Assembly (NCBI GenBank): GCA_013368315.1
Contig: JAACJM010000020.1
Location: forward strand, 558,001-622,000
Source of the DNA: Tetrapyrgos nigripes
Taxonomy: Eukaryota > Basidiomycota > Agaricomycetes > Agaricales > Campanellaceae
Direction: 5' to 3'
Length of the DNA stretch: 64,000 nt
Positions 38,674 through 53,960 of the stretch are shown one piece after another (the first letter of the stretch is position 1; the number at the start of each line of letters is the position of its first letter). Both the position numbers and the translations under genes were made by a program. Below the pieces are notes generated by a model. It was given only the letters and a program-made list of their open reading frames with translations. It had not been told where the DNA came from and ran no database searches.

Positions 38674-41600
38674 ATGCTCCTGTTCGAAAACGCTCGGCGC
38701 TCGTCAATACTAATGGAGACAAGGCTGGATCACAGGTCCCTGCTCTAGACTGGAGTACTAGTTACCAGGCTGGTTCATCCAGGTGCGTGTTCTTAATATG
38801 TGTGTTTTTCCCAGATATCTAACAATGCTACAGCTCCCAGTCGCGAGAAAGCACGGACGACTCGGACACTGATGTAGACTTGCCTATGAGATCTCGAGGA
38901 CGGACATTTTCTTCTGGAACCGCCAGCTCTCATAGGCCACAAAATCTCTCAGTAAAAACACGCCAGCCTAGTCCGCACCAAAATTCCTCAGGCGAGTCTT
39001 CCGGGGCTGGAACTCCGAGTCTACGCACGACTGCTCGAGGCCCTTTTACGCGCTCCAGATCTCCCGCAGTCAATCATTCTTTTGCCAGTCATCGTCACTC
39101 TTCACCTGCAGGCTCGCCGTTTTTAAGGAACAAGCTTATGCCTGCAGAGTACCGAAGCATTCTACCAGCCGTGTTCGAGCTTCGACTTCGCATTCCTTTT
39201 ACTTCGTATCTATGGACAGTATCTTTAGACGCCAGAAGAGCTGGCGAATGCCTAATCATTATTGCATCCTTATTTTTTGCAACCTCAAGGATTTGGGAAC
39301 ACACGGACTTTCAATCTCCTAAATTTGATTCACGCAAGTATAATTTATGGATACTTACTGGTTCGTCCCTACATTTCAACCTCCATTCCAACTTGGTATC
39401 TAATTTACCGACAGAAACGCATACCCTTGCTGGAGCCTCTATTCTATACATGCTGTGGCTTCATAATACCATAATGACTTCCAAAAGCCCCGAGATGCAA
39501 CGAGTTATACCTTCATCTAATCCGTCCAATCGTCGTCCGGGGTCTCCACGCATATCCGAGCAGCGTGAACAGAAGCGGAGCCACATTCTTATCCCTAAAA
39601 GCAAAAGGTCAGACTTTGGCTATGTGTGGATGACGGTTCCCAAAAATTACAGGTTTGTTTCATGTCATCTGAATACCAGCAATATTTCTGATTTCTATTA
39701 AAGGGATTCCTTTGACGATGGTGTATTCACCGGTCTTCTATTTGGACCGCTGGTTTCGGTGTCACTACTTTACGCTTCGTTGTCGCTCTCTCCGACCTCG
39801 AATCCTCTTCCTGGTTGGAGAATAGAACCGCCCGCTACGTTAAGTAATGAAAAGGGCCACTACACTGCCTTGGAGGCTCTCATTCTCTCAAGATACAATC
39901 TAGTAGATCTCGCCAACCTTTGTTCAACGATCTTTCTACTGCATATTTGTGCATCCTGGTGGCTAGAAGCTCGATACCGTGGGGGCGCTAGTAACGTGCT
40001 AGACGCTGAAAGGCGCTCCGTTCCTCGCGGTGAAGGCCGTCGTCTAAGCTACTTTGCTCTCTTTACTCTGGCGACGAGTTTGGCAATGATAGCCCTACGG
40101 CTTGGGCTTGAAAAGGCGTCGTTAGGCATATGGCAGCGTGAGTAAGTTCTCCCTTCCAGCTGACTGCTCACTTAACGTGTACTTTTAGACCTGAGTTGGC
40201 TGGAAGTAGCGATTAGCTCTACATTCTTCCAATGTACCCTTTACGGATCTGTCCGTCTCGCTCATCGAGGTTTTACCCTCGGTGAGCTAGGAACGGTCTC
40301 TTTTGGTGGTACAGCCCTGTTTATGGAGTTTTTGAATATTACCAGAGCAAAGGTAAACAATGAATTCGATATTCTGTCAACGACAAATTCTAATCTGCCC
40401 CTGCAGATCTGGCCGTTGGCGACACCGTTTATCAAAACATTTCGACTGCCTACACCCCTTCTCATATTTCAGACCGCTCTAGTGGCCGGGTCATTGCTCA
40501 CTGGTTTCGCGTTGTCTCCCCTTCTCGTTCTCTCTCGATCCATTGCCCAGCGTCCAGTCAGGCGGATGAAATATCCCGAGCAGAAACTCCGACACCGACG
40601 ATTACTTGCCCTGGGTTTCTATGTTGGGACGGTTCTCATCGTCGGCGGTGTTATCGGTATCTGGACTAGCTGGTGTCTCGGTAAAAGGAACCCATGGGTT
40701 TGGGTAATCTTCTGGCTGCTGGAAGGGCGCAAGAAGTGGAGCAGGCCCGCTCTGTTGATTTACTGGGGTTTGCTCGGAAGCTTAAGTGTTGCAGGGTGGA
40801 CTCGACAGCTTGCAAGATCTAGGAGATTCCGGACTTGGAGTACGGCTGGAGAGAATCTGATTGTTCCGGGTGCTGGAACAGCCGCAAGCGGTATTCTGGA
40901 AAGTACAAACTCTTCCCCTGGAACCGGAAATAGCGATCTTCCCCCTGTGGGTCCACCTGGTGTACCATTGTCTCCCTCGACTTCCGGTGTATCGGGCCTC
41001 GGTCTAACGTTTCCTAATCTCCCGCAGCTTCCCAATGGAGCGAGCGTAGCCACAGACCTCTTAGACGCAGCAGATAAACATGTTCCAACTCTTAGATTGA
41101 ATGCCAGGAGAAAGTTCTTCCATGCTTTGACAGTGGTAATGTTCATCCCAGGAGTGGCATTTGATGTGAGTAACCAGCCGTGTAACGAGACCGAAAGCTG
41201 ACCTCTCCGTCTGGTGCAGCCCGCTTTCACACATCTTTGTTTCAGTGCAGCATTTGCATTATTCACCTTCGCCGAATACGTGCGATACTTCGCGATCTAT
41301 CCCTTCGGGGCTGCTGTTCATCTGTTCATGAACGAATTTCTGGATCACAAGGACAGCGGGACGGCTATCCTTAGCCATTTCTATCTACTGACTGGTTGCG
41401 CGGGTAGTCTCTGGTTGGAAGGGTTAGTTTCTCCATTTGGGCGCGCTCTGGGATGAACTGATCTTTTTGCATGACGTAGGCGTTCTTCCTTGGTACAGTT
41501 CACAGGAATTTTGGTGCTCGGTGTTGGGGATGCACTCGTGAGTATTGTAGATCTGTCTGGCCCGAGTCTCCGTTGTTGACACCCCCTTTCTTTGTCGCCA

Positions 41601-41939
41601 GGCTTCAATTGTTGGCAAGCGCATAGGTTTTCACCGATGGTCGCGTACGACATCCAAGACAGTGGAAGGAAGTCTGGCCTATACCGCCTCTATCGTGCTC
41701 TGTGCCTGGATACTGAGACTTTTCGGAATGGTGGAAAAGTTCTCGGTGAGTCGTGTGTTGACACTCTTTGACATTCCTTTCCGGTGCTAATCTTTGCATA
41801 ACATCAGACGCTGCGGTATGCCATCGTGATTGGGGTCTCGTCGGTGCTGGAAGCTCTTTCTGACCAGAATGATAATGTGACGCTTCCGCTTTTCTCTTGG
41901 AGTCTGTTAACGTTGATGGGGGAGAGTATTTATATTTAG
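38674..41939 (+). CDS. SEC59: Dolichol kinase (Sec59-type)
   Basis: ER membrane enzyme that phosphorylates dolichol with CTP, supplying dolichyl phosphate for N-glycosylation, O-mannosylation and GPI synthesis. The protein is multi-spanning. The CTP-binding signature is near the C-terminus: VLGVGDALASIVGKRIGFHRW, and earlier FFHALTVVMFIPG, YFAIYPFG and FMNEFLDHKDSG are typical. It ends LTLMGESIYI with TAG at 41937-41939. The 5' end is uncertain: ATG 38674 (MLLFENARR) works only if a 90-bp intron is spliced, and the next in-frame ATG is 38886. The N-terminal Ser-rich region (RSRSPAVNHSFASHRHSSPA) is longer than in yeast Sec59. Six or so introns. Divergent from UNG1, 230 bp apart. Confidence 0.85.
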
Positions 41940-42207
41940 AGTTATTTGTAGACTTGGGACTTGTTGTAGAATTCTAACGGAAGACTTGTAAACCAGTCAT
42001 GAAACAAAGTTGAGACAGCCACTTCAAGATCAGTTTGGCGAGTCTACTGGGGCGTTCAAGAATCCTCTCTGTTTCAGCCCCTCAGGTACTTGCTGATCAA
42101 GTCCGTCTCATTTGGCATTGCCAACGCCCGCCGAGGATTTCCAGAATGACAGTCTTGTGTCTGGACTGACTTGTGACGATCGCAGTACGCATGGTCACGT
42201 GCCTGCT

Positions 42208-45200
42208 ATGACGCAGGCTCCACAGTCTCGCCCTGCCAACACTGTATCTGATCCTGTCCAATTTCTTTCCCAGTCAACTGCCCCGTCTGATGCGTTCTCA
42301 TCGTCTTTGACGATGTTGATGCCCCAGAAACGTGCCAGGAAGTCCCCAAGACCGTCAACAGCCCCAGCAAAGGAAGATGTTATCCTTTTACCTTCCTTGC
42401 AGGTCCAGAAGAGACTCTATTCCTCATCGAGTCAACCACCCTCACCTGCAATGCAGACCCTCACTGAAGACGAAGGGTCGGACCAATCCGTCTCGAGACC
42501 TCATTCCATGCCCCCGACACCTCTCGCTGACCCAGTTCCAACTTCTGATGGCCACATAAATGATTCAACCTCCATACACACGACCTCCTTTGTCTCCGAA
42601 GCTCTGCTGCTGCAGCCTTCAGCGGGATCTGGAACATTGCTTCAGTCTACTACTATTTCTTCAGCGCAACCAAGATACAAATACAGCAACTTCTCTTATG
42701 ATTGGGGCACATTTATTTCAGCATATTCATCAGGTCGATGGGATCCTCATCGCACTCCGAATCCTCCGACGAACGGGCTGGGGACGTCAGCTTATGGGTT
42801 TGGGGCATGGGTGGCCTCGGAAAACAGGCCGAAGAATTTGGATATGCAGACAAGTGCGTTGCGTAGTGCGCAGGAGGTGGAATTGGACGGGGTAGAACAT
42901 GATAGTGAGATGGATAGCAGTCGAGGAACTTTTTCTGGCAATTCCAACCAGACGCAAGAGAATACTTCCCATTCACACCCTCACCCTAATCCGTTGCCTA
43001 AACCAATAGGGTCACATCGGTTCAGAAATTCCTTTTCCGCCTCTACCACTCTTCCATCTACGTTCTCCTCATCCCCTACATCTTCTCCCCTACGGCAAGT
43101 CAATCAGGTTCAATCGCACCCTCTCGGGACCAGTTTCAGTGCAGATTCCTCCGCTGTGAACGGACATGGCGTTGGGAAGCCACAGAGGGCTAAAGCAGAT
43201 TTATTCTTACCTTTGCCACAACGTCTTCCATTGACCTCTTCCTCTTTATCCTCGAGTGGTCAACCGTTGGTATCCCCTTCTCCAGTCACAGCTGCACTGC
43301 AGACTCATGCTCTCTATCCGAATACTCCTCAACCCCAACCGAGCCATGGCTCCAGTCAGGAAGCACGGTATGTCTATCTTGTCATCATGATGAATCAAAC
43401 TGATATACTCCTTTCAGCTCCGGGAAAATGACACCTCCTCATATACCTGTGCACTCGTCCACAGCACCAGCACCCTCCAATGGGACAGCTAAACTGCCTG
43501 CCATGTCCTCAAGTAAATTATCGCATGCGATTTCAGCCTCTCGAGCTAACTCCTCGACTTCCTCACAATCTCATTCCTCGCTTCCATCCTCTCACATACC
43601 TCGTCTGCAAGATTTACCTAATGGTCCTACAATCAATGCCGCTGCTTTACGTCTTGCAGGATCCAACGTCAATATATCTCCTCTCGCACTCCCTAGTCCT
43701 GAGCACGAACTCACCGACCCAATGCGTGCTGTTTGTGTCCCTGTTCCAGGTACGGTGCCATCTGAAGAAGCAGATTCTGAAGCTGCTCTTCCCTCGTTAG
43801 ATGAAGGAAGTCTCTCTGACGGTATCTTGTCTGAAGTCACCAGCGGCAGTGGTATGACAACCCCTGGTGGTAGAGACCCGTTATGTCTGCATAGTAGGAA
43901 CACTAGTTCTGAATTGCGAAAGTTGGTTGGTGATAAAGACAAGGACATCTGGGAAGGCACAGATTCTACGGTTACAACTCCAGGCGGTTCCAATCGTAAA
44001 TCAAGGATATCAGTGCAGCTGCGAAAGTTCTGGGAAGGGACAACGGATGTTGATGAACCAAGTGGTAGTACTCAAACATCGTACACTGCTCACGTTAGGA
44101 CTGTATTGAGTGATAACTCGAGTGGTAACATGGTCGTCGGCAAGCTGGCTGCTACCAGTACCGACACTTTGAGAGGAAATATCTCAACATCAAGTAATCC
44201 TCCAACTCACACAGAAGCTCAGAAAAATGTCGCAGAAGATGACTACTTCACCCGTGGACGAGAATTTTCTGCTGCTGCATTCCGCGATGCTACGATTTTC
44301 GCACCCCAGGTCGTTCCTCCTACACCCGAAGCCGACTCCAAACCTCTAACTCAACACGGCGACCCTGCCAACGAACTCTCGCCCTTGGATTCTGATACTC
44401 GCCATTTGTCTACCTCCCCCACCTCCGTGACTCCCGTCTCTGACACGGACTCCACCGCTTCAACTTCCAACTCTTCCATCGTGACATTATCTAACGCACC
44501 CCCGTTACTATCTTCATACTCTTTCCCATACCCATACAACCACGGCCACGTCCTTATGCACCCCACTGGTGCCATGACTGTACCAGTTCCCCCGGCAGCT
44601 CCTACCAGTCTTGAAGAACACCGTGAACTAGATGCGAGTATTACCAGCCTTCCGCGACGAGTCGGCCTCACCAGACAGATCAGCGCGCCATTACCTGTCG
44701 GGAGTGGAAGCAGGGCTAGTTCTGATGGAAAAATGGGGACAGGTATTGGGATGCCACCGCAGCTACTTCCTTCTGTGGATGATGTAGAAAAAGCGGCCGT
44801 GGAACCTGGGGACTCTGTACCTCAAGATATCAAGTCTGGAACAACAACCAATGTCGAACATTCCACGAGGCGCAGATCGGATGATAGTAATTTGAAGCAT
44901 GGTGAACATGAAGCTCAGGAAACATCTCATTGCGAACCCAATGCCACAACCAGTGTTGTCACCACCAGCATGTCCTTGAGCAGCACAGGTTCTTCGGCGA
45001 TGCGTGCTGCCAAAGAAGAGCAGATGTTCCAAGAAGCTGGTTATTTGATCCCTCCCAATCCTCCCGACGAGCTGGAACGAAGGAGAGCCCTCTACAAGTA
45101 TGCCTGACTCCCCTTTATTATACTTGAATCCGTATTCACCATTTTTCGATATAGGTTCAATATTTGGAATACAGGCTCGGATATCAATTTCGACCGGATA

Positions 45201-48200
45201 GCTCACTTGGCCAAGTTGGTTTTCAACACGAAAGGCGTTTTCATTAGTCTTCTGGACGGAAATGAGCAGTGGTTCAAGTCTGAATGTAAGACAGCCACGA
45301 CTTAGCTTTGTCATATATGCTAATCTTGACTGTACAGGGGGATTGAAGATGACTTCGAACGTGCGAATGCACTCATTCTGTGCACATGCCATCCTACAGC
45401 GGTGAGCAATCATCTACTTGATTCGCTTTGCTGACTCAACTGACCAACTCTAGGGACGACGAGCCGATGGTCATCTTGGACACTCTTGATGATTGGAGGT
45501 TCGCAAAAAACGTCAGTAGTTCTTTCTGAAGAGCACTCCTTAGACTGACCTTTGATCTCAGCCTAATGTAACAGAAGCACCACATCTGCGGTTCTATGCT
45601 GGTGCTCCTTTACGGACGCAAGATGGTTACAACATTGGAAGGTTGGTACTAGTCTATGTTATGCACTCTTCCTGACCTCTTTGCATTCTTCTTAGCCTAG
45701 CAGTCATTGACGACGCTCCGCGAGAAGAGTTCACACCTCGGCATAGGCATACCCTCAAGGAATTTGCTGCGATCGCCATGAGGGAAATGGAGTTGTGGAG
45801 GGACAAGGTAAGTTTTTCATCTTCAGCGATTCGACGAAGTTGCTGATAACGCTACGTACAGATACAACTCAGAGTACGGGATCGGATTCAAAGTTCGGTA
45901 CGATGGTTTTGTTGATTTTTGCGTGATCCCAGCTGATGGTCGCTTGCAGATGGAACAATTTAGTCGTGAATGTCTTGAGATCGATATGGAAGAGCAGTCG
46001 GACCCCTTAAGCCGTAATTCTTCTAATTCATCCCCCGAGCCCAAAGATGAAGTAGGTCAGTCCGGCGGCTTGCTGATGACGTCGTCGATGGATAAAGTCT
46101 ATGATCGAGCTGCGAAACTCGTCCAACGTACACTCGACGTTGAAGGAGTGATCGTTATGGATGTGTCACATTGCGAAGTATTAGAGTCCATGTCTGGAGA
46201 AGGAAGCGTCAGCGTTGTCATGCATCATGGCGATCCCGACACTCACGAAACCAGCACCAAGAGCCTTACTTCCGAGGAATACGCCATGCTCAATGCATTT
46301 TTCACTCGATACCCTGACGGAAAGATCAGTGAAGGCATTGTTCCGCCGTCCTTCAGGCAATTCCTACCTACTCGCATCCAGTACGCCCTCAGTAAGTTGG
46401 AGCAATAAATCATGCAGCATGACACTGACTCACCTCTGCAGCTGTTCCCATCTTCAACATCGACAAAAGACCATTCGCGCTATTATGTGCTTACAATGTT
46501 TCTGATCACACCAAGCGCTTCGTATGTCTTCGTGGTTTTCTCGTTCTCCTTTTCGCTGACTCGTTACAGTTGGAAGGCCATGAGTTGTCCTACTTGCGCG
46601 CCATAGGTAAGTCTGCAAAGCGAAGAAGAGTGGACGAGGTTTCTCATGGCCTTTCAGGTGTTATTATACTCTCCGCAGTCCTCAAACGTCGGATGATACT
46701 CGCCGACAAGGCGAAAAGCCTGTTTATTTCCAAGTAAGGTTAATTGTGCTTCACCTTCCAACTTCTCTGAGTTCTTGTTCTCTTCACAGCATCTCTCATG
46801 AACTAAGGACGCCGCTGCATGGGGTATGTCCGATTACACGTCGATTGACCCTTCGTTTCTGAACCCCGCCGCCACAGATTCTCGCCGCTGCAGAGCTGCT
46901 CGGCGATACTGACCTCGATCATTCACAAACCTCGTTCCTGCAGACAGTGCAAGCATGCGGGACATCATTGGTGGAAACAGTGAATCATGTTCTAGATTTC
47001 ACCAAACTGAGTGGTAATTCGAAGGCAGGAGGTGTTGAAAACGTTATCGTTCCAACTAAGTATGTATTTGGCTTCACTTAGCTTGCCTTTTTGGATGATA
47101 TTGATCAACCTGCGATCAATGAACCAGGGTCAACCTTATGCAACTCGTTGAGGAGGCGGTGGATGGATGTTGGATAGGACACCGGGCACGAACAGTACTC
47201 ATGGACGATACGGGGATTGGTAGTGTGTATTCTCCCCCCAAAGAAGACAATTCTGCTTCCCGAAAACATGTCGAGACTGTCATAGATATCGGTCATCGCA
47301 AGGAGGTATGGACAATCATCTCCGTAGCTCGGGAAGGTTCTGATTTATGTCCTCTTCCAGGGATGGTACTTGAGGTGCGAAAGAGGCGGTATTCGTCGTG
47401 TGCTGATGAACGTCTTTGGCAACAGTTTGAAATTCACATCTGTAAGCGTTTAATTACAGGACATCGTCAAACTTATTAACATTATTTTTAGGACGGTTTT
47501 GTCCATGTCATGCTACGGCAGCTACCGCCGTCGTATGGTGATCCGCCGAACAAAGTTAAGATAGAATTGGCAGTTCTCGATACTGGAAAGGTGAGTCTCT
47601 TGCACTTTTTATGCACCAATAACCAATTCATCTTTTTCAAAGGGAATAAGTCAGAACTTCTTAAAGGTATGTGCTTGGGCTATAGGTTGTCCTTATTAAA
47701 TCTGACGATGTATGCAGAACCAATTATTCCACCCTTTTTCCCAAGAGAACCCGCTTCAGACTGGTACTGGCCTTGGGCTTGCCATAGTCAACAGCATCGT
47801 GACTTCAGAAAGCGTAGGCGGCAAAGTCGACGTGTGGAGCGAGGAGGGTGCGGGCACCGAAATCAAGATCACCTTCTTTGCGGAACTTCCTGGCGAGGCA
47901 GAAGAGACCGACTCGACCGAAGGGCTGAAGAGCAGCAATCCTCGGTATACCGTGTCACTCATAGGATTTGACTCATCGCATCGTGGAGTCCAGCTTCTTC
48001 GTTCAGTGCTACGAAGATATCTCGTTGATCGATGGGGTTTCGAGATCCGCCCTCCTGAGCGAGGATATGGAGACATCATTATCTTGAACGAAGATATTGC
48101 TCCACTCATCGCTGCGACCGAGCGCCGGGATTCTAGTAGGCCATTCATCATACTATCGTCCACTAGAGGAAGTCTGGAGTTGATGTCGGCTGCAAGCGAG

Positions 48201-49244
48201 CATGAACTCATTGGTGGTTTCTGTCGCTTTGTTTACAAACCAGGAGGACCTTCTCGTGTATGGGCAGCGCTCAGTCTCTGCTTACAGTCGATCAAGATCA
48301 GGTCGCAAAGTTCATCACCGCATGGTCAGTACTCGGAAGTTCAGCAACGGGAGGTCAATCGTCAAATGTCTCTGATGAATGGACTTGTAGCTCCAGTCAT
48401 TCCTTCTCGACGAAATTCCGAAGAAAAACCAGCATTCCCTCTTCTAAGACCTCACATAGGTCCTCGTGCTAACACTGTCCATCCCACATCTGCGTCGTCG
48501 TCCTGGAGAATGAACGGTGTGCCGGAGAAGGACGAGAATCAAGATACTCCCGACCCTGATACCCTTCAACCGACGATAACTGTTGGTTCAGGCGGTACAC
48601 TCTTGAAATCGTCCGTTGGTGCATTACAACCGAAGGAACACAAAATCAAAATATTGGTCGTGGAAGACAACACCATTTTACGGAATCTTTTGTGAGTATG
48701 GTTCTTGTGAAGATATTTCTGACCTTCGCTGATGCCTTTCATACCAGGGCTAAATGGCTTAGATCCAAGGGTTATGATTTCCGAGATGCTGTCGACGGTC
48801 AAGATGGCGTGAACGTCTATTCAAGAGAAGGTCCCTTTGAGTATGTGATGTTCACCATTCGGTAATGCTTGTCTCTGACCTTCGTATTCAGCGTCGTTCT
48901 CCTGGATCTTTCAATGCCAGTTCTCGATGGTAAGTGAACTGAGTGCATTCTGCTCAACTTCGCTGACACCTCACCAGGAATTGGCGCAACCACAGAGATA
49001 CGAAAACTCGAGACTACTCTATTTGGGTACAAGGCGTCCGGTAATCGTCAAAGCAAAATCCTCGCTCTGACTGGGATGTCGTCTCTTGAAGACAAGCGCA
49101 AGGCCTTTGAAGCTGGTGTTGACGGATAGTAAGCTTGCTACCTTTCTTTTACGACACTTTATCTGAATATGGCGCCCCAGTCTCGTGAAACCCGTAGCCT
49201 TCAAAACACTAGATGAGATGTTCCACAAACTAGGAGTATCGTGA
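42208..49244 (+). CDS. Hybrid histidine kinase with N-terminal disordered region and GAF domain
   Basis: Sensor of a two-component phosphorelay, probably soluble since no membrane helix is seen. About 950 N-terminal residues are Ser/Thr/Pro-rich. A GAF domain follows (FDRIAHLAKLVFNTKGVFI, MHSFCAHAIL, RFYAGAPLRTQDGYNIGSL), then a long linker, and the kinase: H-box NISHELRTPLHG, N-box MNVFGNSLKFT, DTGKGIS and GTGLGLAI. The receiver has VVEDN, phospho-acceptor VVLLDLSMPVLDG, LTGM and the Lys of LVKP. It ends HKLGVS with TGA at 49242-49244. About eighteen introns, mostly in the 3' half. The open frame extends 5' of 42208 without an earlier ATG, so an upstream exon is possible. A middle segment (about 47950-48260) resembles a degenerate second receiver. 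Confidence 0.88.
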
Positions 49245-49643
49245 ATTTTTTTTATCCAAGATCTTTATGTTTCCGAACCTGCACGCGGACCTTTGAGCAT
49301 CTATACTAACATAACGCTTTCTGTATCTTTTGGGCTTTACACTGGTGCAATATCTATAATACCTGCATTCCTATCTGCTTTCTAAAATACTATTCTCATA
49401 CGACGTGTATACTAGTTCTGTTGTACTGACTACTCCTCATGTAATCTACAGTACCTACAGGTACTCGAAGCGAATAATTTGTAGGACAAGGTTCCTATTC
49501 CACAAAGGTTAACACACGCGGTCCGCGGATGACGTTACGGGTGTTATGACTCGGTGCCAAAAATTTTTAACTTGAAAAGTATCCACCCTTGAAATTAGAC
49601 CCTCACCATCTCTCCCACTTCCCTTCAAAAAGATTCTTTCAAG
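49245..49643. other. Intergenic region upstream of homocitrate synthase
   Basis: About 400 bp with the terminator of the histidine kinase and the homocitrate synthase promoter. CACACGCGGTCCGCGGATGA near 49512 contains a CCGCGG palindrome. No TGACTC-type Gcn4 site was identified with certainty; TGACTC at 49549-49554 near ATGACTCGG is a candidate. Confidence 0.35.
49549..49554. promoter_or_regulatory. Possible Gcn4/CpcA-type site (TGACTC) upstream of homocitrate synthase
   Basis: The hexamer TGACTC lies about 90 bp upstream of the lysine-biosynthesis start codon. TGACTC is the core of sites bound by Gcn4/Cpc1 bZIP regulators of amino-acid genes in fungi. A hexamer occurs often by chance, so only the context makes it notable. 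Confidence 0.3.
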
Positions 49644-51415
<1,772 letters not shown>

Positions 51416-51806
51416 ACACGAGGACCACCCGAGGTAATGATGTGGATCAGATCTAGTAAAAAAGGACGTGTAAAGAAAAAGAGACACCTCTCTTGCTTAG
51501 TTGCAATGGTTGTGTGGTATGCTGTCCGTGTTGTATATAAATGTATTTGCTATCGTGTACATGATGCTAGGCAATCCAGTTCGATTGCAGGAATGGACCG
51601 ATTACTCTGCCTACGTCAGTGAAGGTGCTTCTTGGGCTCGTGTCTGTGGCATGCTTCTTTTCAAGCTCGGCGTGACTGTGGCGACCAACCAACCTAAGGC
51701 AACCTTTCGTTACTTCGCCTCTATCCGTACAGCACTTTGACCCCAAACCTCCACTTTCCTTTACTTTTGTTGCAGTGTCGCTCATTCAAAGCACATCGAC
51801 GCGCAG
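51416..51806. other. Intergenic region between homocitrate synthase and protease copy 3
   Basis: About 390 bp. TATATAAAT at 51533-51541 resembles a TATA box, but it lies about 270 bp from the next ATG. Short frames without recognisable content only. Confidence 0.4.
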
Positions 51807-53706
51807 ATGATCTTACAGCCCAGGCTGATCTCATTCCTTTTGGTTTTCGGTTCTCTGCTATTCACGACAGCTCTTCCTCGACCAGCAACTGTTCCAAAGA
51901 CCTTATCACTCCCTCTCCGTTCCATAATAAATGCATCAAATACCACTGGAGCTCATCCAGCTGTTGTACGTGCTTTGCTGCGTGGCTAGATTCACCGAGC
52001 TGACTTTTTCAAAAGAATTACCAACAGCATATCAACAGAGGTCTTCATCGACTTGCTATGATGACTGGACAGCCTTTACCCGACCATGATGAGCTCCTTT
52101 CTCAGTTAACGCGCTTGCGTGAAAGCACTACTCAACTTCAGTCCCAGGTGAAAAGTGCTCTACTTTCGTTCACAACGGATCATTCATTTTTGGCAGGTAC
52201 AAAACAATAGCTCAACTAAAGAGTATTCTTCCATTCCGCTGAGTATAGAGTGAGTCCTTACGACATGCCTAAAGTATATCATGCTCACATACTACTAGCG
52301 CTAACGATGTTGGATGTAATTCTTATTTCAATTCGAGGTGTTTTTCCCTACTTACAAAATGAATCCAGACTTTTGTGAAATTGAGTTGGGCAATCTTGGC
52401 TATGTCTTTAACGTCCTTGTTGATACTGGCTCTGCTGACTTGTTTGTTGGCGCATTAGGGTGTAAAGCAAATGATGGAGGCAGTTGTGTATGCTTTCTCT
52501 CTCTTGTTCGTGTCTCTGTCATAATCATGACCTTGATTCGGATTTTGCTTTAGGGCAACCACAACTTCCTTGGACCCAACTCGAGCACCAGTCTGAATGT
52601 TACCCGGGAAGGGTGGTTCCTTTTCTACGGTTCTGGAGATGTGGCGGGCTTCATGGCATACGATTATGTCACTATCGCCGGTCTGTCCTTACAAGGGCAC
52701 AAATTTGGTATTGCGACCGCTGAAAGTGATGCGTTTACAGGGTGAGTTACATGCTGGCTTTGATCTGTTTGGATGTATCAAACATGATTTATCGCAGAGA
52801 TGACGTGCCTTTCGACGGGATCCTTGGTTTGGCCAAGTCGGTGAGGAGTCATTTTCTTGATCTATGAGTCTCAATTCCCGTCTTAAAGAAATATTCGCCC
52901 CAGACGATTTCTCAGCAGAAAACCAAGAGTCTTATCGAAGCACTCCGAGATGCGGGTCAGATACCTCAAGCTATCGTGTCGTACAGCATTTCTCGACTTG
53001 CTGACCAAGAGAATGGAGCAACTGAAGGGGAAATGACCATTGGTGGACTAAATCCGTTAAAATATGACCCTGACACATTGGTGACACTGAAGAATGTCAA
53101 TCCCAGCGGCTTTTGGGAGGCACCAATGGACGATATTTCTGTGAACGGTCATGTCATGAACTTCACCAATCGAGGTCTGATTATGGATACTGGCACTGTG
53201 AGTCCTCAAAATTCATTACCAATAGCTGGCTCAGTTATGTTTTCTTCACAGACTCTGTTAATTGTTCCTAATGAGGTGGGCCATCGGCGTTGCTCTCTGT
53301 GAAGCTGTGTTTTTAATGCATATTCTGTAGGACGCCAAAGCCATTCACGGAAACATTCCTGGAGCCAGACTAGATTCAAACACTGGTGCCTACAAGGTCC
53401 CCTGCACGACCAACGTCTCAGTCACCTTGTCTTTCGGCGGCAGACAATTCTCTATTGACCCTCGCGATATTGCTTGGAACCCTGTTGACCGAGGGAACCC
53501 TGAAGGGGATTGTTTCTCCGGAATTCATGGAGGCAATTTCGGACTAGGCCCTGGTCACTGGCTGGTAAGAGGTGTTGGCTCCTTCATCTCTTCTTGCAGC
53601 TCATGAACCCAAAAAGGCGGGCGATACGGTTCTCAAAAATCTCTACTTCAGCACGAATGTCGATACCGACACGATCTCCCTGGCGTCATTGGCTTCAAAA
53701 ATGTGA
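51807..53706 (+). CDS. Secreted pepsin-like aspartic protease (A1 family), copy 3
   Basis: Third A1 endopeptidase of the window. The ATG at 51807 begins a signal peptide (MILQPRLISFLLVFGSLLFT), then a propeptide with KTLSLPLRSI like that of copies 1 and 2 and the segment QQHINRGLHRLAMMTG. The first catalytic site is VLVDTGSADLFVGALGC, with a canonical DTGS in place of the DSGS of the other two. The second is IMDTGT joined across an intron to TLLIVPN. Later blocks are FGGRQFSIDPRDIAW and DCFSGIHGGNFG. The end is NLYFSTNVDTDTISLASLAS with TGA at 53704-53706. Around ten short introns. It lies 35 kb from the tandem pair and on the other strand. Presumed extracellular. Confidence 0.9.
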
Positions 53707-53960
53707 ATGAATAGGATTTTGGGACTGTAGCTTTCTACGTCATGGACTGGTGCATCTTGTACAATCTTCTGTTTTCGACTCGCTCGTTTCTTGATATTGT
53801 GGACCTGCATAGGACGCTCTCGTTCATATTTATGGACTCGTAATCAACCTCATAATGATAGCAATGTTCTCGGTTATAGTACTGTCATCTAAAAGCAAGC
53901 AACTACAAAATACATACATACATTGTTCTGGAACCCCGTTAGATGTCGTTCGGGATGCAC

